A stretch of DNA of 39,156 bases from Gemmatimonadota bacterium (GTDB lineage Bacteria > Gemmatimonadota > Gemmatimonadetes > Gemmatimonadales > Gemmatimonadaceae), in contig JAGWYS010000006.1 of assembly GCA_018969225.1 (NCBI GenBank), positions 1 through 39,156 of the forward strand. Direction: 5' to 3'. The notes under the pieces were generated by a model. It was not told where the DNA came from and did no database searches. It saw nothing but the letters and a program-made list of their open reading frames with translations. This document shows, one piece after another, positions 25,163 to 33,470 of the stretch. A program made the position numbers and the translations under genes. Numbering within the stretch: position 1 is the stretch's first letter; each line of letters opens with the position of its first letter.

Positions 25163-26374
25163 ATGCGCCTGCGCCCTGCACGGCTCGCGCCGCTGCCGCT
25201 GCTCCTCCTCGCGCTGGACGCGTCGCCCCGCGCGCACGCGCGCCAGGCCCCCGCGTGCACCCTGGTGGGCGCCGATTCCCTCACCAGCGTCCCTGGGCGC
25301 CCCTTCCAGGCGCTCCCCAGCGCCGACGGCTGCCACCTCTTCGTGTCGCTCAACCCGGCGACCCCCGGGCAGGTGGCCGGCGTGGCCGTGCTGGCCGTCA
25401 CCGGCGGCGCGCTGCGCCTGCAGCGCGTGGTCCCCACTCCGCAGCCCCCCGCGGGGATGGCGCTGTCGCGCGACGGCGCCGTGCTGGTGGCCACGCACGA
25501 CGCCGGCGCCTCGCTCTTCCGCGTGGACGCGCTTGTGCGCGGCGACGAGGCGCTCATCGGCCGCATCCCCGACAAGCCGGGGGCAGGGCGCGTGTACGCC
25601 GCCATCTCCCCCGACGACGCGCTGCTGCTGCTGGCCGACGAGCGCGCGCGCAGCATCACCGTGGTGGACTTCAGCCGGGCGCGCACCCCCGGTGGCGCGG
25701 CCGCCAGCGTGCTGGGCGCCATCCCCACCGGCGACCTCCCCATCGCCCTCACCTTCTCCCCCGACGGGCGGTGGCTCTTCACCACCAGCCAGCGGGTCCC
25801 TGACACCCGCTCGTGGCCCGTGGTGTGCCGCAGGCTCGGCTCCCTCGATCCCGCCGATCCCCCCGCGCAAGTGGAGGGGGCCGTGCTCGTGGTGGACGTG
25901 GCGCTGGCGCGCACCGACCCGGCCCGCAGCGTGGTCCGCACCGTGCGCGCCGGGTGCAACCCCGTGCGCCTCGTGCTCTCCCCCGACGGGACGCGCGCCT
26001 ACGTGAGCGCGCGCGCCGAGAACGCGCTGCTGGTGTTCGACGCCCGCGCGCTGGCCGCGCCGGGGGACACCGCCTCGCCGCTGCTGGGGCGCATCCCCGT
26101 GGGGACCGCGCCGGTGGGCGTCGCCGTCACCCCCGACGGGCGCCGCGTGCTGGTCACCAACTCCAACCGCTTCGCCTTCAACGCCAACGACCGCCAATCG
26201 GTCTCCGTCATCGACGCCGCGCGGGTGGGCGAGGGTGACCGCGCCAAGGTGGGCGAGATCCCCGCCGGCGCCTTCCCGCGCGAGCTCCGCCTCCACCCCG
26301 ACGGACGCACCCTCGTGCTCACCAACTTCGCCTCGCAGACCGTGCAGCTGGTGGATCTCGCCCGGCTTCCGTGA
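25163..26374 (+). CDS. Secreted YncE-like beta-propeller protein
   Basis: A 403-residue exported protein with a signal peptide ending near residue 27 (ARQAPAC). Repeated blades carry the SPDG/TPDG pattern of YncE and cytochrome-d1-like propellers: LSRDGAVLVATHD, ISPDDALLLLAD, FSPDGRWLFTTS, LSPDGTRAYVSA, VTPDGRRVLVTN and LHPDGRTLVLTN. That is about seven blades. It may bind a ligand or partner in the periplasm; no catalytic residue is evident. The PLP enzyme follows after 21 bases and the aminotransferase after that, so the three are probably one transcript, an unexpected mix of exported and cytoplasmic products. Confidence 0.85.
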   Translation: MRLRPARLAPLPLLLLALDASPRAHARQAPACTLVGADSLTSVPGRPFQALPSADGCHLFVSLNPATPGQVAGVAVLAVTGGALRLQRVVPTPQPPAGMALSRDGAVLVATHDAGASLFRVDALVRGDEALIGRIPDKPGAGRVYAAISPDDALLLLADERARSITVVDFSRARTPGGAAASVLGAIPTGDLPIALTFSPDGRWLFTTSQRVPDTRSWPVVCRRLGSLDPADPPAQVEGAVLVVDVALARTDPARSVVRTVRAGCNPVRLVLSPDGTRAYVSARAENALLVFDARALAAPGDTASPLLGRIPVGTAPVGVAVTPDGRRVLVTNSNRFAFNANDRQSVSVIDAARVGEGDRAKVGEIPAGAFPRELRLHPDGRTLVLTNFASQTVQLVDLARLP

Positions 26375-26395
26375 TCGTCCCGCCCCGGCTTTGCC

Positions 26396-27385
26396 ATGAC
26401 TGACACCGCCTACCCCACCGAGCAGGCCATCCGCGCCAACCGCGCCGCGCTGGGCGACCTCGTGGTCACCACCCCCGTGCGCCGGCTGGTGGACCACCTT
26501 GTGGCCGAGCGGCTGGGGGACACCGCCGTATGGCTCAAGGAGGAGCTGTTCCAGCGCACCGGTTCCTTCAAGCCGCGCGGCGCGCTCACCGTCATGCGCC
26601 AGCTGGACGCCGCCGCGCTCGCGCGCGGCGTCACCGGCGTGTCGGCGGGGAACCACGCCATCTCGCTGGCGTACTCCGCGCGCACGCTGGGGACCACCGC
26701 CTCCGTGGTGATGCCCCGCACCGCCAACGCCTATCGCATCGCCGTCTGCCGCGAGCTGGGGGCGTCCGTGGAGCTGGTGGACACCGTGCACCAGGCGTTC
26801 GACCGGGTGCGCGAGATCGTGGCCGAGCAGGGGCGCACCTTCGTGCACCCGTATGAGGGGCCGCTCACGGCGCTGGGCACCGCCACCGTGGGGCTCGAGT
26901 TCATCGACCAGGTGCGGGCGCAGGGGAGCGAGCTGGACGCCGTGGTGGTGGCGGCCGGCGGCGGCGGGCTGGCCGCCGGGGTGGCGTGTGCCGTCAAGCG
27001 GCTGTCACCGGACACCCGGGTGTTCGTGGTGGAGCCCGAGGGGGCCGACACCATGGCGCGCAGCTTTGCCACCGGGGAGCCGCAGGCGCTGGACGCCGTG
27101 CGCACCATCGCCGACTCGCTGGGCGCGCCTCGCTGCGAGCCGTACTCCTTTGCCATGAACCGCGCCTTTGCCGACGAGGTCGTGCTGGTGAGCGACGAGC
27201 AGATCCGCGACGCCATGCGCCTCACCTTCCGCGCCGCCAAGCTGGTGGTGGAGCCCGCGGGGGCGGCGGCGCTGGCCGCCCTGCTCCACCCGCTGCGCGA
27301 GCGGCTGTGGGGGCGGCGCGTGGGGCTCGTGGTGTGCGGTGGCAACATCGACGCGGCCACCTTTGCGGCGCAGCTGGCGGGATAG
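26396..27385 (+). CDS. Threonine/serine dehydratase-type PLP enzyme
   Basis: A 329-residue fold-type II PLP enzyme of the threonine dehydratase / serine racemase group. The PLP lysine is K59 in TGSFKPRGA. The substrate loop is SAGNHA (83-88) and the phosphate-binding glycine loop is AAGGGGLAAG (187-195). The late VVCGGNID is also typical. There is no C-terminal regulatory ACT domain, so it is a catabolic or racemase-like form rather than biosynthetic IlvA. It would deaminate a beta-hydroxy amino acid to a keto acid. The aminotransferase gene begins 37 bases downstream. Confidence 0.9.
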   Translation: MTDTAYPTEQAIRANRAALGDLVVTTPVRRLVDHLVAERLGDTAVWLKEELFQRTGSFKPRGALTVMRQLDAAALARGVTGVSAGNHAISLAYSARTLGTTASVVMPRTANAYRIAVCRELGASVELVDTVHQAFDRVREIVAEQGRTFVHPYEGPLTALGTATVGLEFIDQVRAQGSELDAVVVAAGGGGLAAGVACAVKRLSPDTRVFVVEPEGADTMARSFATGEPQALDAVRTIADSLGAPRCEPYSFAMNRAFADEVVLVSDEQIRDAMRLTFRAAKLVVEPAGAAALAALLHPLRERLWGRRVGLVVCGGNIDAATFAAQLAG

Positions 27386-27422
27386 CCCTCGCCGTCAACT
27401 TTTCCCTTCACCCCATGTGGCC

Positions 27423-28733
27423 ATGACCGCTTCCGTGATCGCTCCCGCCTCGCTGGCCGACGCCTTGGCCGAGGCGCGCGCGGCGTACGGTGCCGCCAAC
27501 CCGCTCAGCGCCGCCCGCTACGCCGATGCCACCGCGGTGATGCCCGGGGGGAACACCCGCACCGTGCTCTTCTACGCCCCCTTCCCCCTGGCGATGACGC
27601 GAGCCGAGGGGTGCCGGCTGTGGGACGCCGACGGGCACGAATACGTGGACTTCCTGGGGGAGTACACCGCGGGGATCTACGGGCATTCGCACCCCGTCAT
27701 CCGCGCCGCCATCGACGGCGCGCTGGACCGCGGCGTCACCTACGGCGCCAGCAACATGGCCGAAGCGCGCTTTGCCCGCGCCGTGTGCGACCGCTTCGGG
27801 CTCGAGCGCGTGCGCTTCACCAACTCGGGGACCGAGGCCAACGTGCTGGCGCTGTCGGTGGCCCGCGTCTTCACCGGGCGCCCGCGGGTGCTGGCCTTCA
27901 CCGGGGGGTACCACGGCGCCGTGGTGGGGTACGTGACCGGGCCCTCCGCCATCAACGTCCCCTTCGACGTGGTGCTGGGGCGCTACAACGACCTGGAGGG
28001 GACGCGCGCGCTGCTGGCCGAGCACGGGGCGCAGCTGGCGGCCGTGCTCGTGGAGCCCATGCAGGGGAGCGCGGGGTGCATCACCGCGGACCCGGAGTTC
28101 CTGGCCATGCTGCGGGAGGAGAGCGCCCGCGCGGGGGCGCTGCTCGTCTTCGACGAGGTGATGACCTCGCGGCTGGCCCCCGGCGGGCTGCAGGCGGCGC
28201 TGGGGGTGCGCCCCGACCTGACGACGCTGGGGAAGTACGTGGGTGGGGGGATGTCCTTCGGCGCCTTCGGCGGGCGCGCCGACGTCATGGACCTCTTCGA
28301 CCCGCGCCGCCCCAATGCGCTGCCGCATGCGGGCACCTTCAACAACAACGTGCTCACCATGCACGCCGGGCTGGCCGGGCTCACCCAGGTGTACACCCCC
28401 GAGGCCGCCAACGCGCTCAACGCCCGGGGCGAGGCGCTGCGCGCGCGCCTCAACGACGCCTGTGCGCGCGCCAACGCGCCGCTGCAGTTTACCGGGCGCG
28501 GGTCGATGCTGGCCGTGCACGGGTGCCGCGGTCCCATCCGGTCGGTGGCTGACGTGGCCCGCGGCAATCCGCTGCTGACGGAGCTGTTCTTCTTCGACCT
28601 GTTGGCCCGCGGCATCTGGCTGGCGCGGCGCGGCATGATGACGCTGTCGCTCCCCATCGGCGACGCCGAGTGTGACGCGCTGGTGGCGGCGGTGGAGCGG
28701 TTCCTCGACGAGCGGCGGGGGGTGCTGGCGTAG
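27423..28733 (+). CDS. Class III aminotransferase, glutamate-1-semialdehyde aminomutase-like
   Basis: A 436-residue fold-type I PLP enzyme. The PLP lysine is K271 (TTLGKYVGGGMSFGAFGG) and the ring-nitrogen aspartate is D244 (LVFDEVMTSR). NSGTEAN (135-141) is the phosphate-binding loop, and AGTFNNN lies on the far side of the pocket. It is close to HemL in motif set, but the genetic context (after a dehydratase, no tetrapyrrole genes) argues for an amino-acid or amino-alcohol substrate rather than haem synthesis. The ATG at 27423 gives the normal length. A bidirectional hairpin follows the stop. Confidence 0.88.
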   Translation: MTASVIAPASLADALAEARAAYGAANPLSAARYADATAVMPGGNTRTVLFYAPFPLAMTRAEGCRLWDADGHEYVDFLGEYTAGIYGHSHPVIRAAIDGALDRGVTYGASNMAEARFARAVCDRFGLERVRFTNSGTEANVLALSVARVFTGRPRVLAFTGGYHGAVVGYVTGPSAINVPFDVVLGRYNDLEGTRALLAEHGAQLAAVLVEPMQGSAGCITADPEFLAMLREESARAGALLVFDEVMTSRLAPGGLQAALGVRPDLTTLGKYVGGGMSFGAFGGRADVMDLFDPRRPNALPHAGTFNNNVLTMHAGLAGLTQVYTPEAANALNARGEALRARLNDACARANAPLQFTGRGSMLAVHGCRGPIRSVADVARGNPLLTELFFFDLLARGIWLARRGMMTLSLPIGDAECDALVAAVERFLDERRGVLA

Positions 28734-28754
28734 GGTCGCCGCGTGTGGCGTGAA

Positions 28755-28774
28755 CGGCGGGCACCGACCCGCCG
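28755..28774. terminator. Bidirectional terminator hairpin
   Basis: CGGCGGG (28755-28761) and CCCGCCG (28768-28774) form a perfect seven-pair stem around CACCGA, between the convergent aminotransferase and MATE genes. No T tract is present. Confidence 0.55.
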
Positions 28775-28789
28775 GTCATGACACCGCCG

Positions 28790-30193
28790 TCACACCCGAC
28801 GCGTGCGCCACCCGCCGCGCCGGAACATCGTGAAGCTCACCAGGCTCAGGGCGGTGTACGCCACCGCCACCGCCCAGAAGGTCCCCTCCACCCCCAGCGG
28901 CGTGTGGCGCGACAGCCACCACGCGGCCGGCAGCTGGATCGCCCAGAAGCACGCCACGTTCATGAGCGTGGGGGTGCGCGTGTCGCCGGCGCCATTGAAC
29001 CCCTGCTCCAGCGTCATCCCCAGCGCGTAGGCGGGGAACCCCAGCGCCATGATGCGCAGCGCCCGCTCCGCCACGCGCACCACCGCCGGGTCGGTGGTGA
29101 ACGCCGCCACCAGCGGCGTGGCGAACAGCCAGAACACCACGCCGGTGAGCGTCAGCAGCGACACCGTCACGCCCGCCGCCACCCACACGCTGCGCGCGGC
29201 GCGGTCGGGGTTGTCGGCGCCCAGCGCCTGCCCCACCATCGTGGCGGCGGCGGCGCCCACGCCGTACGCCGGCATCAGCGCGAACAGCAAAATGCGGATG
29301 GCGATCGTGTACCCCGCCATCGCCGTGGCGCCAAACCCCGCGGTGAGGCGCGCCAGCCCCGTCCAGCTCATGGTGGCCAGCGCCGTCTGCACCGTCCCCC
29401 AGCCGCTGAGGCGGGCGATGTTCCACAGCGTGGTCGGTTCCACCGCCAGGTGTCGGCGCCGCACCGCCAGGTGCCCCGTGCCGCGTGCCAGCGACCAGAG
29501 CGCCCAGGCCAGCCCCGTGCCGCGCCCGATCGCCGTGGCCCACGCCGCCCCCACCAGCCCCAGCTCGGGGAAGGGGCCCCAGCCGAACAGCAGCGCCGGG
29601 GCGAGCGCGATGTTGAGCGAGTTCCCCAGGATCAGCGTGCGCATCGCCACCGCCGGGTCGCCGGCGCCGCGGAACACCGCGTTCACCAGGAACAGCAGGA
29701 TCACCGTGGCGCTCATCCCCAGCGACACCCGCGTGAAGGGGGTCCCCACCGCGAGCGTGGCGGCGTCGGCCCCCATGAGCGACAGCAAGTCGGGGGCGAA
29801 CCACGCGCCCGCCGCGCCGATCACCACGGACAGGACCACCCCCAGCAGCAGCACCTGCACCGCCGCGCGCGCGGCGCCGTCGGGGTCCTGCTCCCCGATG
29901 CGGCGCGCCACCGTGGCCGTGGCGCCGATGCTGAGCCCCATCGCGAGGGTGTACAGCACCATCATGAGCGCCTCGGTGAGGCCGATCGTGGCCACCGCCG
30001 CGGCCCCCAGCCGCCCCACGAAGTACACGTCGGCCACGGCGAAGAGGCTCTCCATGAGCATCTCCACCACCATCGGGACCGCGAGGAGGAGGATCGCCCG
30101 CCCGATCGGCCCCTGCGTGTAGTCGTGCGTGCCGCCGCGCAGCGCCTCGCGCAGGGTGGCGAGGAGCGACGGGCGGGCGGCGTCCTGCGCCAT
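28790..30193 (-). CDS. MATE family multidrug/metabolite exporter
   Basis: A 467-residue inner-membrane protein with twelve predicted helices in two halves. Family marks include PMVVEMLMESLFAVADVYFVGRLG in the first helices, the repeated RGAGDP (first half) and NGAGDTRTP (second half), and MVGQALGADNPDRA after helix 8. MATE proteins export organic cations or metabolites using a proton or sodium gradient. The ATG at 30193 is chosen because the family's cytoplasmic N-terminus (about 35 residues before the first helix) follows it. It stands alone, with a terminator shared with the preceding convergent operon. Confidence 0.92.
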   Translation of the reverse strand: MAQDAARPSLLATLREALRGGTHDYTQGPIGRAILLLAVPMVVEMLMESLFAVADVYFVGRLGAAAVATIGLTEALMMVLYTLAMGLSIGATATVARRIGEQDPDGAARAAVQVLLLGVVLSVVIGAAGAWFAPDLLSLMGADAATLAVGTPFTRVSLGMSATVILLFLVNAVFRGAGDPAVAMRTLILGNSLNIALAPALLFGWGPFPELGLVGAAWATAIGRGTGLAWALWSLARGTGHLAVRRRHLAVEPTTLWNIARLSGWGTVQTALATMSWTGLARLTAGFGATAMAGYTIAIRILLFALMPAYGVGAAAATMVGQALGADNPDRAARSVWVAAGVTVSLLTLTGVVFWLFATPLVAAFTTDPAVVRVAERALRIMALGFPAYALGMTLEQGFNGAGDTRTPTLMNVACFWAIQLPAAWWLSRHTPLGVEGTFWAVAVAYTALSLVSFTMFRRGGWRTRRV

Positions 30194-30387
30194 GAACAGT
30201 CTCCGAAGCGATGGGTGCGCGAATAGTATCGCGGCCCGCGTGTTCCTCAACCGCGAGGGCTGGCAGCGGCCAGGACCGCAGCAGCACCTCCGCCATGCCC
30301 TCCCGCTTGCGGCCGCCCCGCGCGGGCGGGAGAATGGGGGCGGCACCGCACCCCGCCGCGCCCTCACCCTCCTCCCGCCACGCCCCC

Positions 30388-31795
30388 ATGACCGCCTCCC
30401 GCCGCGATTTCGTCCGCCAGATCGGCCTGGGGCTGGCCGCCAGCGCCGCCGCCGCCGAGTCGCTGGCCGCGCAGGCGGCTCTGCTCCCGCGCGGTGATTC
30501 GGAGCGGTTGCTCGTGGAGAACCCGCACCACCCCGTGCCGGCGCCGGTGGGGGTGGACCGGCTGCCGCTGGCGTGGTACCAGCGGCAATCGCAGCGGCTG
30601 CGCGAGCAGGCGCGCGCGCGGCGTGGACGTGCTGCTGCTGCAGAGCGACGTGAACCTGGTGTACTTCACCGGCTGCTTCCGCGGCAGCGGCGAGCGCACC
30701 ACCTGGGCGCTCATGCCCACGCGCGAGACCGACACCGTCTACTGGTTCTCGCCGGCCATCGACCGCGACCTCATCACGTCGTGGTGGTGCACCGAGAACG
30801 ACTACTACTTCTGCTATCCGCACGCCGAGGGCGGCTTCCCCAACCGGGGGGAGCTGTCGAAGGGCGCGCGCGTGGACCTGTGGGCGTGGGTGCTGGGGAA
30901 GCTGGCCGCCAAGGGGCTGGGGGACGTCACCATCGGGCTCGACCGCGAGCTCACCCCGTCGGCGCAGCGCACCTTCGATCGCGTGCTGCCCTCCGCCAAG
31001 GCCGTGGACGTCAGCGACCTGTGCCTGCGGATGCAGGTCATCAAGACCCCAGAGGAGATCGCCCTCACGCAGCGTGCGTATCGGTACTTCGACCTGGTGC
31101 ACTGCTTCGCGCGCGACTACCTGCTGGAGCATGGCACGAAGACCACCGACTACCAGGTGGGACAGGCGCTGTCGCAGTACGGCATCAACCTCATGATGCG
31201 CGACGTCAAGCGCGACGGGCGGCCGCACAGCGCCGTGGGGATGGAAGTCACCGGCAACTATGTGCGCACCGGCGTGGCCACCGCCTATCCGCACCCCAAC
31301 CAGTTCTTCCACGCCCCCATCCGCAAGGGGCAGCCGGTGTACGTCAACTGCGACATCCTGCTGGGGGGCTACGGCGGCGAGGGATACCGCAACTACATCC
31401 TGCAACCCTCCAACGCCGCGCACGACCGCATGTGGCAGGTGGTGGCCGACACGGTGCAGATGATCGTGGAGGAGACCAAGCCGGGGGCCGTCTGCTCCGA
31501 CATCGCCTACAAGGTGCACGCCTACCAGATCAAGCAGGGGATGCAGGAGTGCATCTACCACCGCCCGGGCCACGGCCAGGGGCAGAACTTCGTGGGGCAC
31601 CAGCCGCCGTTCCTCGCACTCGGCGATCACTCGGTCATCGAGGAAGGGATGACCTTCTCCGTCGAGCCCGGGCTCTACGACGAAAGGAACGGAGTCGGCA
31701 TCAACCCCAGCGACCGGCTGGTGGTGCTCAAGGACCGGGCGGTGCTGATGAGCCGGATGCCGTTCACGAAGGAGTGGAGTTACTTGAACGTGTGA
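30388..31795 (+). pseudogene. Tat-exported M24 (Xaa-Pro peptidase-like) gene with a frameshift
   Basis: Two frames together make one protein of about 468 residues. The first (from the ATG at 30388) gives a Tat signal (ASRRDFVRQIG) and runs through LRLPLAWYQ-like sequence to about 30620. The second picks up at 30620 with GVDVLLLQSDVNLVYFTGC and continues to the stop at 31795. The shift lies in the tract 30610-30621 (GC dinucleotide repeats) and fits loss of one GC unit or gain of one base. The C-terminal pita-bread domain has YHRPGHGQG and EEGMTFSVEPGLY as in M24 enzymes, but two usual metal ligands are replaced (see findings). It may be a pseudogene, a phase-variable gene or a sequencing error. 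Confidence 0.8.
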
Positions 31796-31816
31796 ACCCG
31801 GGGGCGGTGCGGCGGG

Positions 31817-32224
31817 TCATCGGGGTCCGGCGCTGTCGGTCAGTCCTTCTGCCTCGAATTGGATGCCGAGGTGTTCCAGCAAGCGGTTCTCGATGGTGGT
31901 TTGCGCGGCCAGGTTCGTGAGCTGCCCGATTTTCTCCAGCAGGCGCTTTTTCGAGATCGTGCGAATCTGCTGGGGCATGACAATGCTCCCGTGGTCCGCG
32001 GTGATGGAGCCGGGGGGGAGGAGCACCTCGAAGGGATAGGGCTTCCGTCGCTTGCCGTCGGGCTTGGTGGCGGACAGCACCGTGACCACGTCGAGCTGCG
32101 CGTTCACGCCGTCATTGGAGACCACCAGGGCCGGGCGCCGTTCGCCCCCCTGTTCGCTGCCCACGTGCGGTTCCAGGTCCACCCAGTACAGGTCCCAACG
32201 CCGGACCGGTCCCCTGTAGGCCAT
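31817..32224 (-). CDS. PemK/MazF-type endoribonuclease toxin
   Basis: A 135-residue protein with the MazF/PemK fold: RRWDLYWVDLEP at the start, GSEQGGERRPALVVSND (the family's RP-x-LV-x-S motif) and TVLSATKP, followed by PGSITADHGSIVMPQQIRTI. Such toxins cut mRNA at short motifs. It begins five bases after the antitoxin stop, so the two are one operon. It is convergent with the M24 gene across 21 bases. Confidence 0.93.
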   Translation of the reverse strand: MAYRGPVRRWDLYWVDLEPHVGSEQGGERRPALVVSNDGVNAQLDVVTVLSATKPDGKRRKPYPFEVLLPPGSITADHGSIVMPQQIRTISKKRLLEKIGQLTNLAAQTTIENRLLEHLGIQFEAEGLTDSAGPR

Positions 32225-32229
32225 GGCGG

Positions 32230-32544
32230 TCAGGCGTTGGCATCGGTGCGGTCGGCCAGTACGGCGTCGAACGCACGGGTGGTGTCGGTCATGTCCGCCA
32301 CGAAGTCCGGGTCCTGTGCGGCCTGGGCGTAGGCGGCGTACAGGCGAGCCCGGCGCTGTTCGCGAAGGGCGGCCACGATGGCGTCCTCGATGAAGGCGTC
32401 CGCGCTGGGGGCGTCGCCGGCGTCCACGGCCGAGCGAACCGCGTCGGCTACGCGGGTGTGCAGGCGGATGGTGACCTTTTTCAGGGGATCGGCGGCCGAA
32501 GCGCGTCGGCGGATTGGCGTGTGGGACGTGGTTGATGGTGCCAT
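32230..32544 (-). CDS. Ribbon-helix-helix-type antitoxin of the pemK module
   Basis: A 104-residue protein. The segment LKKVTIRLHTRVADAVRSAV (about 22-41) begins like a ribbon-helix-helix DNA-binding strand and helix, followed by DAFIEDAIVAAL. The C-terminal half (AAYAQAAQDPDFVADM, then TRAFDAVLADR) would bind the toxin. The ATG at 32544 has GGAG seven bases upstream, in contrast to the leaderless genes nearby. The N-terminal 20 residues are unusual for the family (Pro/Arg-rich). A promoter with GTATGGCA repeats lies 90 bases upstream. Confidence 0.8.
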   Translation of the reverse strand: MAPSTTSHTPIRRRASAADPLKKVTIRLHTRVADAVRSAVDAGDAPSADAFIEDAIVAALREQRRARLYAAYAQAAQDPDFVADMTDTTRAFDAVLADRTDANA

Positions 32545-32619
32545 GGGGGCTCCGGGTTTGCCGGATATCAGGCGGTTCTCGGTATGGGGAGCCGCGAGTT
32601 TGATCGGAATTAGGTTTGT

Positions 32620-32658
32620 GTATGGCAACAAGTATGGCATATAGAGTGGTTTCGTCAA
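32620..32658 (-). promoter_or_regulatory. Promoter of the RHH-pemK operon with operator repeats
   Basis: On the minus strand TTGACG (32658-32653) is spaced 16 bases from CATACT (32636-32631). On the plus strand GTATGGCA occurs at 32620-32627 and 32632-32639, twelve bases apart, covering the -10 box and the likely start site. This is the usual position for an autoregulatory operator. Confidence 0.55.
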
Positions 32659-32753
32659 GATCTGCGTGGGGTGGCCTGGCGCCATGGTAGGCGCCGATAC
32701 TGGGCGCGTCACACCCGCACGCGGCACATCGGGTCGTGGGAACGCGGCTGGGG

Positions 32754-32793
32754 TTGCGGAATTCCTGAGGTATGGTATGTTATATGGTATGGC
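32754..32793 (+). promoter_or_regulatory. Promoter of the RHH-vapC operon with GTATGG repeats
   Basis: TTGCGG (32754-32759) is spaced 16 bases from an extended -10, TGG-TATGTT (hexamer at 32776-32781), which ends seven bases before the ATG at 32789. GTATGG is present at 32770-32775 and 32787-32792 around it. A leaderless start is likely. Confidence 0.5.
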
Positions 32794-33049
32794 TACCATG
32801 ACCCACCGCACTACCTTCGCCCTCGACGAGACCACCGTCACCCGGATCCGCGCCCTCGCGGACCAGTGGGGCGTGTCGCAGGCGGAGGTCATCCGACGGG
32901 TGGTGGCGCAGGCCGACGCGCCGCCAAAGCCCGATCCGGTCGCCATGCTCGACGCGCTCTTCGCGGCCGGCGGTGGGGTCACCGGCGAGGCGGCCCAGGA
33001 CTACCTGGCGGAAGCCCGCCACGCGCGGCGCGAATGGCGCACGACGTGA
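32789..33049 (+). CDS. Ribbon-helix-helix antitoxin of a vapC module
   Basis: An 86-residue protein (83 if the second ATG at 32798 is used). RTTFALDETTVTRIRALA and VSQAEVIRRVVAQA form the strand and two helices of a CopG/Arc-type ribbon-helix-helix. The tail (LDALFAAGGGVTGEAAQDYLAEARHARREWR) would hold the PIN toxin. No Shine-Dalgarno sequence is visible at either ATG. The toxin gene starts 16 bases before this stop in another frame, so the two are translated together. Confidence 0.88.
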   Translation: MATMTHRTTFALDETTVTRIRALADQWGVSQAEVIRRVVAQADAPPKPDPVAMLDALFAAGGGVTGEAAQDYLAEARHARREWRTT

Positions 33050-33417
33050 CCTGCCTCGACACCAACTACCTCCTCCTGGGACTCGTCCCTGGCAGCCCGG
33101 AGGGGGACCGCCTGCGCGAGTGGACCGCCACCGGCACGCGGCTGGTGGCCCCTGCCGTCGTCTGGTTCGAGTTCCTCTGCGGACCGGTCTCGGCGCGCCA
33201 GGTGGAGACCATGCGCGCCTTCCTGCACGAGGTCATCCCCTTCGCCGAACCTCAGGCGGGGCTGGCGGCCACCCTGTTCAACGACGCCGGCCGGAGACGC
33301 AGCACGCGCGTGGACGCGATGATCGCGGCCACGGCCCTGGTGGCGGATGCCGCATTGGCCACGAACAACACCGCGGACTTTGCACCCTTCTGCGCGGCCG
33401 GGTTGCAACTGGCGTAG
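33034..33417 (+). CDS. vapC: VapC-type PIN-domain toxin
   Basis: A 127-residue PIN-domain protein with the full acidic set: D9 (TCLDTNYLL), E46 (VWFEFLCG), D94 (RVDAMIAATA) and D115 (NNTADFAPF). It overlaps the antitoxin gene by 16 bases. The start at 33034 is supported by the position of D9 relative to the N-terminus, as in other VapC proteins. The family is made of RNA endonucleases; the target is not predictable. Confidence 0.93.
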   Translation: MAHDVTCLDTNYLLLGLVPGSPEGDRLREWTATGTRLVAPAVVWFEFLCGPVSARQVETMRAFLHEVIPFAEPQAGLAATLFNDAGRRRSTRVDAMIAATALVADAALATNNTADFAPFCAAGLQLA

Positions 33418-33470
33418 CGTACGGTTGGTACGGCACCCCCCTCAGCTTTCCCCCCACCCCGAACCGCCCC

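Noticed and set aside
30494-30620. Start of the M24 second frame at an ATG at 30494
   Set aside because: The resulting N-terminus is Arg/Trp/Cys-rich and unrelated to the family. The upstream frame carries the Tat signal and matching sequence, so a frameshift is the better reading.
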